A stretch of 64,000 nucleotides of DNA from Janthinobacterium sp. 344 (GTDB lineage: Bacteria > Pseudomonadota > Gammaproteobacteria > Burkholderiales > Burkholderiaceae_D): the NCBI RefSeq assembly GCF_900112025.1, contig NZ_FOKL01000003.1, forward strand, positions 1-64,000, given 5' to 3'. Shown here one piece after another: positions 8,212-16,394 of the stretch. The notes beneath the pieces are model-generated. The model was not told the origin of the DNA, made no database searches, and saw only the letters and a program-made list of their open reading frames with translations. Every line of letters starts with the position of its first letter. Position 1 is the first letter of the stretch. Both the position numbers and the translations under genes were made by a program.

Positions 8212-9333
8212 ATGGCCATGCGTGTCGGTATTCTCTCGTATCCGATGCTGTTTCAGCGCGACGGCGGCTTGCAGATCCAGGTGCGCGAGACGCTTGCCGC
8301 GCTGAACCGCTTGCCGCCCAGCGCGGCGCGGCCTTTGGCAGTGCAGCTGGTCGACGCCAACCACGAGCGGCTGGCCGATTTCGACGTGCTGCACGTGTTT
8401 TCGGCCAGCAATGGCACCTACCGCATCCTGGAAACGGCGAGCGAACTGGGCGTGCCTGTGGTGCTGTCGCCGCTGCTGCCGCCCAGCTGGAACCGCGGCA
8501 GCGCCTGGCGCGCGCGGCTGGCCGACCGGCTGGCGGGACGGCTGACGGAATGGATGGTGCAAACGAGCTATGCGCAGACGCGGCGCGCGCTGCAGCTGGC
8601 GAACATGGTGATCGCCCTGGGCGAGGCCGAACGCGATGCCCTGGTGCACGGCTTCGGCCTGGCGGCGGAAACCATCCGGGTCTTGCCAAACGGGATCAAC
8701 CCGCATTTCTTCACGGCCAATGGCGACCTGTTCCGGCGCGAGACGGGCATCGCCGGGCCGTTCGTGCTGATGGTGGGCAGCATTTCGCCTTACAAAAACC
8801 AGCTGGGACTGGCCCGGGCGCTGACGGGCGCCAATGTGCCCGTCGTGCTGATCGGCGCCGCGCCGCGCGGACAGCAGGCGTATCTGCAGCAATTGCTGGA
8901 CTTGCCCCACGTGCGCTGGCTCGGCGCGCTGGATCACGCCGACCCGCTGCTGGCCAGCGCCTATCACGCGGCGGCCGTGGCGGCCTTGCCCAGCCAGGGC
9001 GAGGTGTTTCCCCTGTCCGTGCTGGAAGCGCTGGCGGCCGGCACGCCCGTCGTCATGACGGCGCAGAGCGCGCTGGACTTGCCCGATTCCGCGTTTGCCT
9101 TGCGCAAGGTGCGCTGGGACGACGGCGCCGCGCAGCGCCTGGCCATCATGGAATTGCTGGCGCTGGCCCCGGAACGCGACCGCGTGCAAGCCCTGGTGGA
9201 ACGGTTTACGTGGGAACGGGTGGCGGCGCGGATCGCCGATTGTTATTTCCAGCTGCATGCCGGCACGGCCGTCAGCGGCACCAGCAGCACCAGCACGACC
9301 ATGTTGCCAACAAGGAGGAGCCATGCTGTTTAA
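8212..9333 (+). CDS. Glycosyltransferase family 4 protein
   Basis: 373-residue GT-B glycosyltransferase. A glycine-rich start (ILSYPMLFQRDGGLQIQV), a VLPNGINPHFF donor-side segment near residue 163, MVGSISPYKNQ at the start of the C-terminal Rossmann domain, and QGEVFPLSVLEALAAG carrying the E-x7-E motif identify GT4. The end is Ser/Thr/Gly-rich. Two starts six bases apart are possible (MAMRV or MRV at 8218); the AAGGAAAGG ribosome site is better spaced for the second. The stop overlaps the start of the MBOAT gene by 11 bases, consistent with coupled translation. Confidence 0.87.
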   Translation: MAMRVGILSYPMLFQRDGGLQIQVRETLAALNRLPPSAARPLAVQLVDANHERLADFDVLHVFSASNGTYRILETASELGVPVVLSPLLPPSWNRGSAWRARLADRLAGRLTEWMVQTSYAQTRRALQLANMVIALGEAERDALVHGFGLAAETIRVLPNGINPHFFTANGDLFRRETGIAGPFVLMVGSISPYKNQLGLARALTGANVPVVLIGAAPRGQQAYLQQLLDLPHVRWLGALDHADPLLASAYHAAAVAALPSQGEVFPLSVLEALAAGTPVVMTAQSALDLPDSAFALRKVRWDDGAAQRLAIMELLALAPERDRVQALVERFTWERVAARIADCYFQLHAGTAVSGTSSTSTTMLPTRRSHAV

Positions 9334-10882
9334 TTCGTTTGCTTTCCTGTGTGCCTTTCTGCCCATCGTGCTGGCAGGCTATTTCCTGCTGGACCGGCTG
9401 GCGCCCGCCGGCGCGCGGCCCGGCGCCGCGTGGCAGCGCCTGGCGCCCGCCGTCTGGCTGGCCGGCGCCTCGCTGTTCTTCTACGCCTGGTGGGATGTGC
9501 GCTATCTGCCGCTGCTGCTGGCCTCGATCTGCGTCAATTACGCGGCCGGGCGCATGATGGGGACGCGCGCGGGCGCGGCCCGCAAGCGCGTGCTGGTGGC
9601 GGCCCTGGCGCTCAACCTGGGCTTGCTCGCCTATTACAAGTACGCCAACTTCTTCATCGACAGTGTCAATGCCGTGGCCGTCAGTGCTGGCGCTGCCAGC
9701 CCGCCGTGGCATGGCCTCGACATCATCTTGCCGATTGGCATCTCGTTCTTTACCTTTACCCAGATCGCCTTTCTCGTCGATTGCTACCGGGGCGAGGTGC
9801 GCGAGTACCGCTTCATCCATTACGTGCTGTTCGTCAGCTATTTCCCGCACCTGATCGCCGGGCCCGTGCTGCACCACCGCGAAATGATGCCGCAATTCGC
9901 CGACCCCGCCAACGCCCACCCGCGCGCGGCCAACTTCGCCATCGGCATGTCGATCTTCACGATCGGCCTGGCGAAAAAAGTGCTGATCGCCGACAACCTC
10001 TCGCCGCTGGCCATTCCCATCTTCGCGGCCGGCGCCGAACCCACCCTGATCGAGGCGTGGATCGGCGTGCTGGCCTACACTTTCCAGCTGTACTTCGACT
10101 TTTCCGGCTATTCCGACATGGCCATCGGCCTGTCGCGCCTGTTCGGCGTGAAACTGCCGCTGAACTTCAATTCCCCGTACAAGGCGGCCAACATCACGGA
10201 ATTCTGGCGCCGCTGGCACATGACCCTGTCGCGCTTCCTGCGCGACTATCTATACATCGCCATGGGCGGCAGCCGCCGTGGCGAAGCCATCCGCTACCGC
10301 AACCTGATGCTGACCATGCTGCTGGGCGGCCTGTGGCATGGCGCCGGCTGGACCTTCGTCATCTGGGGCGGCTTGCACGGCCTGTTCCTCGTGGTGCAGC
10401 AGGCGTGGCGCAAGGCCTTCGGCGCGGCAACGGGACGCTGGTGGCCGGCCGCGCTGACCTTTTTTGCCGTCATGCTGGCGTGGATCTTTTTCCGTTCGCC
10501 CGACGTGGGCACGGCCTGGGACATCCTCGGCGCGCTGGTGGGGGCGAATGGCGTGAGCCTGCCGCGCGGCCTGGCCAGCCATGCGGCCGCCCTGGCGCAG
10601 TGGGGCATGCAGCCCGCGTTCGACGGCATCCGCTGGATCGAACTGGTGGGGCCTGGCTTGCCGGTGCTGCTGGTGGCCATGGTGCTGGCCTTCAAGGCGC
10701 CGAATACGCAGGAAATATTCTTTCTCTACGAGCCCGCGATTGAAAGAATATTCCAGCCCGAAGGACGCTGGCGCTTCAACTGGCGCCCCACGCGCGGCTG
10801 GAGCCTGGGTTTTGCCGCACTGTTTATCGCCTGCATCTTCGGCATGAACCGGGTCACCGAATTCCTCTACTTCCAATTCTGA
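9323..10882 (+). CDS. MBOAT family O-acetyltransferase (AlgI-like)
   Basis: 519-residue multi-pass membrane O-acyltransferase of the MBOAT family, closest in layout to AlgI. The conserved YFPHLIAGPVLHH segment, the FDFSGYSDMAIGLSRLFG segment, NFNSPYKA and FWRRWHMTLSRFLRDYLY are all present, and the putative catalytic histidines are H339 in GGLWHGAGW and H352 in GGLHG. AlgI-type proteins move acetyl groups from cytoplasmic donors across the membrane so that a periplasmic partner can acetylate the polysaccharide. Very strong AAGGAGGAG ribosome site; the preceding gene ends 11 bases inside it. The next gene encodes the likely periplasmic partner. Confidence 0.92.
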   Translation: MLFNSFAFLCAFLPIVLAGYFLLDRLAPAGARPGAAWQRLAPAVWLAGASLFFYAWWDVRYLPLLLASICVNYAAGRMMGTRAGAARKRVLVAALALNLGLLAYYKYANFFIDSVNAVAVSAGAASPPWHGLDIILPIGISFFTFTQIAFLVDCYRGEVREYRFIHYVLFVSYFPHLIAGPVLHHREMMPQFADPANAHPRAANFAIGMSIFTIGLAKKVLIADNLSPLAIPIFAAGAEPTLIEAWIGVLAYTFQLYFDFSGYSDMAIGLSRLFGVKLPLNFNSPYKAANITEFWRRWHMTLSRFLRDYLYIAMGGSRRGEAIRYRNLMLTMLLGGLWHGAGWTFVIWGGLHGLFLVVQQAWRKAFGAATGRWWPAALTFFAVMLAWIFFRSPDVGTAWDILGALVGANGVSLPRGLASHAAALAQWGMQPAFDGIRWIELVGPGLPVLLVAMVLAFKAPNTQEIFFLYEPAIERIFQPEGRWRFNWRPTRGWSLGFAALFIACIFGMNRVTEFLYFQF

Positions 10883-10895
10883 GCAGGAACACGCC

Positions 10896-12089
10896 ATGGA
10901 CACTTCCGCCCGCCGCTATCTTGCCTGGTTCTTCGCCTGCGCCTTTGTCGTGTTGGCCTCCGTCTCGGCCCTGAACTACCGGGTCGACCCGTATCTGCTG
11001 CACCAGTGGGACAGCCCGCTGCTGCAGCGCCCCCGCCCGACGAATGAAAAACTCAGCGCCTGGGGCAAGACCTACGCCGTGGCGCGCTACCGGCCGTCCA
11101 TCATCTACATCGGCAACTCGCGCACGGAAATGGGCTTGCCGACGAAGGCGCAGGAAACCTTCCCCGATAAAAGCGTGTTCAACAGCGCCGTCTCCGGCGC
11201 TTCGCTGGGCGACGCCATCCGCCTGGCCGAGCATGCCGTCAAGGTCAGCCGCATCGAGACCATGATCTGGGGCGTCGATGCGCCCACCTTTTCCCTGGAC
11301 CTGGGCTCGGCCCGCGTGGAGGATGGCTTGACGGGCGCCGAGCACGGCTTTTTCGCCCAGCGCGCCTTGCTGAACCTGAAGCGGGGCCTGACGGTGGACA
11401 TGACGCACGACAGCCTGCGCATCCTGACGGGCGACTTTGGCGACGTCTGCCTGTCCAGCCTGGCACTGTATGGCCAGCGCGACCAGACCTGCGTCATCAG
11501 CCGCATGAAGGGCTGGGGCGGGGCGGCGCAGGCGATCCCGCTGCGCCTGCAGGAATTCGGCGAGGGCGAAGGGCCGACGCCGCCGTCCACGCCCGCGCTC
11601 GACGCCAGCATCGGCAAGCTGTGCAAGGGCAGCATGCGCCTGCGCATGTACATCAATCCCACGCACGCGCTGACGATGGACGTGCTGCACTGGCGCGGCA
11701 AGTGGGATGCCATGCAAGCGTGGCAGCGGGGCCTGGCGCAGATGGTCGAGCGCCACCGCAACGCCGGCTGCGACGTGCGCCTGTATGATTTTTCCGGCTT
11801 TAACAGCGTCACCACGGACCCGATCCCGCTGGCCAGCGGCAAGCCCGAGATGCATTATTACTGGGAAGTGTCGCATTACCGGGACAACGTGGGGCGCCTG
11901 ATCCTGGCGCGCCTGTTTGGCGGCGACACGCCCGTGCCGGGCGACTTCGGCGTCGAACTGACGCCGGCCACGGTGGCCGCGCACCAGGCGGCCATGCGCG
12001 CCGCGCGCGACCGCTATCACGTGGAGCACGCGCAGGAGACGGCGTATGTGCAAAAAATCCTGAATGGCCCGCGCATCAAGCATTTTTGA
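10896..12089 (+). CDS. SGNH hydrolase-like periplasmic protein, probable O-acetylation partner of the MBOAT protein
   Basis: 397-residue protein with one N-terminal membrane anchor (about residues 8-26) followed by a periplasmic domain. YIGNSRTEMG places a candidate nucleophile at S75 in the block-I position of SGNH hydrolases, and YYWEVSHYRDNVG near residue 325 would supply the histidine of the catalytic block. Proteins of this shape commonly follow an MBOAT gene and play the AlgJ/AlgX role, completing acetyl transfer to the sugar in the periplasm; that role is inferred from pairing. The gene starts 13 bases after the MBOAT stop. A hairpin covers its stop codon. Confidence 0.75.
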   Translation: MDTSARRYLAWFFACAFVVLASVSALNYRVDPYLLHQWDSPLLQRPRPTNEKLSAWGKTYAVARYRPSIIYIGNSRTEMGLPTKAQETFPDKSVFNSAVSGASLGDAIRLAEHAVKVSRIETMIWGVDAPTFSLDLGSARVEDGLTGAEHGFFAQRALLNLKRGLTVDMTHDSLRILTGDFGDVCLSSLALYGQRDQTCVISRMKGWGGAAQAIPLRLQEFGEGEGPTPPSTPALDASIGKLCKGSMRLRMYINPTHALTMDVLHWRGKWDAMQAWQRGLAQMVERHRNAGCDVRLYDFSGFNSVTTDPIPLASGKPEMHYYWEVSHYRDNVGRLILARLFGGDTPVPGDFGVELTPATVAAHQAAMRAARDRYHVEHAQETAYVQKILNGPRIKHF

Positions 12090-12094
12090 TGCGC
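12071..12094 (+). terminator. Hairpin spanning the SGNH gene stop codon
   Basis: A 9-bp perfect stem GCGCATCAA/TTGATGCGC with a 6-base loop; the TGA stop codon is part of the right arm. No T-run follows (TTGCTTGACC), so as an intrinsic terminator it is weak; it could equally be an mRNA 3'-end stabiliser. Confidence 0.35.
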
Positions 12095-12204
12095 TTGCTT
12101 GACCCAGGGGGGCGCAGGCGGACGCGGGCGAAGGGGCGCGTGCGTTATGATGGCGTTTTGCCATCCGGCATTGTTTTTCGCCGCATCACTTGACAGGACG
12201 CCCC

Positions 12205-13206
12205 ATGAAAATCGCCTTCTTCGCCAGCCAGCCCTACGATCGCCGCTTCTTCGATGAAGCGCTGCCGTCCCAGCCGGACGCGGCCGGCATCGAACTGGTG
12301 TACCACAGCGCCTTGCTGAGCCAGGAAACCGTGGTCCTGGCGCAAGGCGCCGAGGCCGTCTGCGTCTTCGTCAACGACGTGCTCGATGCGCCCGTGCTCG
12401 AAGCGCTGCACGGCTACGGCGTGCGCGCCATCCTGCTGCGCTGTGCCGGCTACAACAACCTCGACCTGGAAACGGCGAAACGCCTGGGCCTGTTCGTCGC
12501 CCGCGTGCCCGCGTATTCGCCGGAAGCCGTGGCCGAATACACCTTGGCCCTCGTGCAGACGCTGAACCGCCACACGCACCGCGCCTACGCCCGCGTGCGC
12601 GAAGGCAATTTTTCATTGGACGGCCTGCTCGGCGCCACCTTGCACGGCAAGACCGTGGGCATCGTCGGCACGGGCAAGATCGGCCTGGCCACGGCGCGCA
12701 TTTTCAAGGGCTTCGGCTGCACCGTGCTGGGCCACGACCCGTATCCGGCGCCCGCGTTCGCCGAACTGGGCACCATGGTGGAGCTGCCGCGGCTGCTGGC
12801 CGAGTCCGACATCGTCTCGCTGCATTGCCCGCTGATGGACAGCACGCGCCACATGATCAGCGAGCAGACCTTGCCGCTGATGAAGCGGGGCGCCATGCTG
12901 GTGAATACCTCGCGTGGCGGCCTGATCGACACGGGCGCCGTCATCGAGGCGCTGAAATCGCGCCAGCTCGGTTCGCTCGCCATCGACGTGTACGAGCAGG
13001 AAAGCAATCTGTTCTTCCAGGACCGCTCGTCCGACATCATCGACGACGACATCTTCCAGCGCCTGATGACGTTCCCCAACGTGCTGGTGACGGGACACCA
13101 GGGTTTCTTTACCATCGAGGCGCTGCGCGAAATCGCCGCCATCACGTATCACAACCTGGCGTGCTTCCGCCAGGGCAAGGCGTGCGGCAACATCGTGCTC
13201 AGCTGA
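12205..13206 (+). CDS. ldhA: D-lactate dehydrogenase (2-hydroxyacid dehydrogenase), LdhA-like
   Basis: 333-residue D-2-hydroxyacid dehydrogenase that reduces pyruvate to D-lactate with NADH, a cytoplasmic fermentation step. It starts KIAFFASQPYDRRFF, as fermentative LdhA proteins do. The NAD-binding GIVGTGKIG glycine-rich loop is near residue 153, the catalytic Arg is in the NTSRGGLID segment, the Glu is in AIDVYEQES, and the catalytic His is in VTGHQGFFT. An upstream in-frame TTG would add five residues; the ATG is preferred. The gene seems unrelated to EPS synthesis and opens a small block that interrupts the locus. Its stop overlaps the convergent TfoX-domain gene by 8 bases. Confidence 0.92.
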   Translation: MKIAFFASQPYDRRFFDEALPSQPDAAGIELVYHSALLSQETVVLAQGAEAVCVFVNDVLDAPVLEALHGYGVRAILLRCAGYNNLDLETAKRLGLFVARVPAYSPEAVAEYTLALVQTLNRHTHRAYARVREGNFSLDGLLGATLHGKTVGIVGTGKIGLATARIFKGFGCTVLGHDPYPAPAFAELGTMVELPRLLAESDIVSLHCPLMDSTRHMISEQTLPLMKRGAMLVNTSRGGLIDTGAVIEALKSRQLGSLAIDVYEQESNLFFQDRSSDIIDDDIFQRLMTFPNVLVTGHQGFFTIEALREIAAITYHNLACFRQGKACGNIVLS

Positions 13207-13558
13207 CCTGGCCCGCTTTCCGCTTCGGCGGCGCCTTGGGTTTCGGCAATGGCAGGGCATCGGCCGTGCGCCGCGCCAGTTCGCTCAGCCAGTCGCGCTC
13301 GTCCCACAGGCCGCCGTCGATGAGGAAATACGGCTTGGCCTGCGGATAGGGCGGCGCTTCCTGCGGCGCGCCCTGCGCGCTGATCCACTCGCGCCCCGCC
13401 TGTGTCGGCTTGATGAACAGCTGGTCGTCGGCGACGATGGCGAACATCTTGCCGTCGCAATACAGGCCATACTCGCCAAACATTTTTTTGGCGCTGACGC
13501 CGCCCGCGCCGGCCAGTTGGTCGAGCAGGTAATCCACCGTGCCTTGCTGTGATGCCAT
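13199..13558 (-). CDS. TfoX/Sxy N-terminal domain protein
   Basis: 119-residue cytoplasmic protein made of one TfoX N-terminal domain. VSAKKMFGEYGLYCDGKMFAIV (split here over residues 21-42) and the LFIKPT and PYFLIDG segments are the family hallmarks. TfoX/Sxy proteins are linked to competence gene activation, but stand-alone N-domain proteins like this one are widespread and mostly uncharacterised, so no competence role is claimed. The C-terminus is Lys/Pro-rich. It is convergent with ldhA. Confidence 0.85.
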   Translation of the reverse strand: MASQQGTVDYLLDQLAGAGGVSAKKMFGEYGLYCDGKMFAIVADDQLFIKPTQAGREWISAQGAPQEAPPYPQAKPYFLIDGGLWDERDWLSELARRTADALPLPKPKAPPKRKAGQVS

Positions 13559-13691
13559 GCCTGTCTCCCTTGCCGGTCTTTATGCCAGACGCCAGTGTAG
13601 CGCACGCCGTTGCCGGCGGTGCCACCTTGTTGACGCCATGCCGGGCGTCAAAACCCAACAAGGGGTAAACTGCGCGCATTGATTATTTTGC

Positions 13692-13940
13692 ATGCACACT
13701 TTCCCCATGACTCCCCACACCCTGACGCACCGTGGCATCACCATCGCCACCCTGGCCCCCAGCCAGGACGTGGCCCGGCATTGCGCGCCCGGCCACACGG
13801 CCATCCGCGAACAAAGCGACGGCTGGTGGCTGTATTTTGTCGATATCGATGGCAGCGTCGATGGCTACGACAGCCCGTTTGCCAGCCACGCGGAAGCCTT
13901 GTGGGCGGCCAAGGCGGCGGCCGAGTTCAGCGCGGAATGA
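13692..13940 (+). CDS. Small hypothetical protein
   Basis: 82 codons (77 if the downstream ATG at 13707 is used). I do not recognise a family. The product is a small soluble protein with a GWWLYFVDIDGSVDGYDSPF core and an Ala-rich helical end (HAEALWAAKAAAEF). No clear ribosome site is seen for either start. It is supported as a gene mainly by its ATGA overlap with the next gene and by normal codon composition. Confidence 0.6.
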   Translation: MHTFPMTPHTLTHRGITIATLAPSQDVARHCAPGHTAIREQSDGWWLYFVDIDGSVDGYDSPFASHAEALWAAKAAAEFSAE

Positions 13941-14407
13941 AGGCCGGTCCCTGGGCGCGCCTGGGCTTGCCGCAAGCGCCCGTGCCCGAGGCGGAAGGCG
14001 CGCAGTACGGCGCCTGCCGCGCCGAGCTGCACGGCCTGCGCCTGGTCTTGCGCGTGGCCAAGACCACGCCGGCGAAAACGGGCCAGTTCTTCACGCTCTG
14101 GCAACGCCGCCATCGCGACGCGGACATCGCCCCGCTGGACGAGGCCGACCCCGTCGATGCCGTCATCGTCGCCGTGGACGACGGCGGCATCCGGCATGGC
14201 CTGTTCATCTTCCCGCGCGCCGTGCTGCTGCGGCGCGGCGTGTTGTCACGCGCCGGCCAGGGCGGCAAGCGCGCGCTGCGCGTGTATCCGCCGTGGTGCG
14301 CGCCCGCAGCCGCCCAGGCGCAGCGCACGCAGCGCTGGCAGGCGGCGTGTTTCGTGGCCGATGGCGATCAGGCGGGGCTGGCGGGCTTGCTGGACGGCGC
14401 GGCTTGA
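13937..14407 (+). CDS. MepB family protein
   Basis: 156-residue protein resembling the MepB family, named from the staphylococcal mepRAB locus, whose biochemical function is not established. The recognisable segments are GQFFTLWQR, a central VDAVIVAVDDGG, GLFIFPRAVLLRRGVLS, and RALRVYPPWC with TQRWQAACF near the end. The start is the ATG overlapping the stop of the preceding small gene, so the two are probably translated together. It ends 27 bases before the convergent sulfatase-family gene. Confidence 0.72.
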   Translation: MKAGPWARLGLPQAPVPEAEGAQYGACRAELHGLRLVLRVAKTTPAKTGQFFTLWQRRHRDADIAPLDEADPVDAVIVAVDDGGIRHGLFIFPRAVLLRRGVLSRAGQGGKRALRVYPPWCAPAAAQAQRTQRWQAACFVADGDQAGLAGLLDGAA

Positions 14408-14434
14408 AAAGCCTGCCGGCAGCCGTCAGCCTGG

Positions 14435-16354
14435 TCACGGATTCATGCGCCGCGCCGCCCGCAACTCGCGTTCCGCCGCCAGCAGCGTGCCGACGATCAG
14501 CCGTTCCACCTCCGCCCCGCCCGGTGCGTGCGGCGTGGGCGCGAAGACGGCCGCCAGCGCCGGGTCGCTGCCCGTGGCGGCGAAGGCGCCATCCTTGCCC
14601 AGGGTCAGATACATGGTGCCGGCTGGCGTGACGGCGGCCCATTGCACGGGCGTCTTGCCATGGTTTTGCTTGGCCACCAGCGCGACTTTCGGCGCCTGCT
14701 CGCCCAGCAAGGAGCGTCCCATGCTCGACAGGCGGTGCTCGAAGCCCAGCATGTCGAAGATGGTGGGGAAAATGTCGGCGTGCGACGACAGTGCGGCCGA
14801 TGCGCCGGTGGCGCCGGCCAGCGTGGCGGGCGCGCAGATGGCCAGCGGCGTGCGGATCTGCGGCGCGTCCAGGGTCGAGGCGTGGCCCAGGCGGCCCGTC
14901 TCGAACATCTCTTCGCCGTGGTCGCCCGTGATGACGACGATGGTGGCGTCCAGGTCGATCTGGCGCAGCAGGGCCTTGAGCCAGGCATCGAGTTCGCCCA
15001 GCGTATTGCGGTAGCGGTTGACGATGGCATGGCGGTTCAGCGCCAGGTTGGTGCTCTGGAAGTTGAACTGGGGCGGCGTTTCCGGCCGGTGCGCCGCGTA
15101 GTCCGGCGCGTGCAGATAGGGATAGTGGGTGGCGTAGTAATGCGCGTGGATGAAGGCCGGCCCCGGATGGCGCAGGCGCGCGGCGATGGTGGCGATGTTG
15201 TCCCAGTCCTGCTGGTTGACGACTTCGGCCTGGTTGAAGCTGGCCAGGTAGCGGGGAATGGTGTTTTGCTGCGTCAGGTCGCTGACGACGCGTCCCGTGC
15301 TGTAGCCCAGCTTGCCGAGTGCCTGGATGTACGGCGACTGGCGCACCACGGACGCATGCTGGCGGTAGCCGGCAAAGAAGATGTTCGGATCGCCGTACAG
15401 CAGGCTCAATATGCCCAGTTCCGTCTGGTTCGCACCCGAATAATGGTTCGTGCCGATATGGCAGCGCTGCGCCAGCGAGGAAAAATACGGCATGGTGCGC
15501 TGGTCGGACAGGGCCATGTTCCAGCTCTCGATGGTGAGAAACAGGATGTCGGGCCGCCTGGCCGGCGCGGGCTGGCGGGCCAGCCTGGCCGGCACGGCGC
15601 GCGGCAGCGGTGTCGCCTGGCCGCGCGCGGCGCCCAGGCGCACGTTGAAGTGCACCCAGGTGTCGGGCAGGCGCGCCTTGCGCAGCCAGTGGTCGGCCGC
15701 CGAGATGTAGTAGGGATTGGCGCTGGCGGCGACGTCCCACACGGTGCGCGCGTATTCGCCGCCGCGGCGCAGCATGGTGTACGACTGTGCCGCCAGCACG
15801 AGCAGCAGCAGCGTGGCGAAGGCGTGGCGCCAGGCGCTGGCGCGGCGCAGCCAGCCCAGCGCCCGGTGCGATCGCGCATGGCGGCGCAGCTGGCGGTGCA
15901 GGGAATAGATCACGCACACGGCGGCGATATGCGCGCAGGCGACGCGCACAAAGCGCCAGATGTCGTGCGGCTGGATGCCGAAATGGTGCTGCCAGTTCTG
16001 CGTCAGGAACAGCTGCAGGTCGCCCAGGGTCACGTGCGATTTCGACATCGCGTACCAGCCGATATCCGCCTCCAGCGCGATCAGCGACAGTGCCGCGTAC
16101 ACGGCGATCAGCACGTCGCCCCAGCGCCGGTGCAGCGCGCCCAGCAGCAGCCCGACGAGCGCGAACAGCAGGCTGCTGCACAGGGTGCAGGCCAGCAGCA
16201 GCGCCAGGTCCGGCAGCGTGGGCTGCGCGATGCCGAACGGGCCGTGCGACTGGAACAGGGGCCAGTACAGCCAGCGCAAGACCAGGTTCAGGGCCAGCCA
16301 GAGAGTCAGTCCCAGCACGAGGAACTGGTTCGAACGGATGCGATGGCGATCCAT
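14435..16354 (-). CDS. Membrane sulfatase-family transferase (phosphoethanolamine/phosphoglycerol transferase-like)
   Basis: 639-residue protein with about five N-terminal membrane helices and a periplasmic alkaline-phosphatase-superfamily domain from about residue 270. The metal and nucleophile motifs are visible: FLTIESWN, NQTELGILSLLYG (candidate Thr nucleophile), HYYATHYPYL and ITGDHGEEMFE. This layout is shared by LtaS/OpgB phosphoglycerol transferases and EptA-type phosphoethanolamine transferases; it could decorate the EPS or lipid A. The start MDRHRIRSN was chosen because a GGAGGT ribosome site lies about 8 bases upstream. It follows the GT4-CapK gene by 40 bases on the same strand and may be the last gene of the large EPS operon. 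Confidence 0.8.
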   Translation of the reverse strand: MDRHRIRSNQFLVLGLTLWLALNLVLRWLYWPLFQSHGPFGIAQPTLPDLALLLACTLCSSLLFALVGLLLGALHRRWGDVLIAVYAALSLIALEADIGWYAMSKSHVTLGDLQLFLTQNWQHHFGIQPHDIWRFVRVACAHIAAVCVIYSLHRQLRRHARSHRALGWLRRASAWRHAFATLLLLVLAAQSYTMLRRGGEYARTVWDVAASANPYYISAADHWLRKARLPDTWVHFNVRLGAARGQATPLPRAVPARLARQPAPARRPDILFLTIESWNMALSDQRTMPYFSSLAQRCHIGTNHYSGANQTELGILSLLYGDPNIFFAGYRQHASVVRQSPYIQALGKLGYSTGRVVSDLTQQNTIPRYLASFNQAEVVNQQDWDNIATIAARLRHPGPAFIHAHYYATHYPYLHAPDYAAHRPETPPQFNFQSTNLALNRHAIVNRYRNTLGELDAWLKALLRQIDLDATIVVITGDHGEEMFETGRLGHASTLDAPQIRTPLAICAPATLAGATGASAALSSHADIFPTIFDMLGFEHRLSSMGRSLLGEQAPKVALVAKQNHGKTPVQWAAVTPAGTMYLTLGKDGAFAATGSDPALAAVFAPTPHAPGGAEVERLIVGTLLAAERELRAARRMNP

Positions 16355-16394
16355 GGCTGCTACCTCCGGCTGGGAATGCTGCATTGGGATGGAT

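Noticed and set aside
12205-14407. The ldhA-MepB block as a mobile island
   Set aside because: No integrase, transposase, direct repeats or tRNA were seen and base composition looks like the surroundings.
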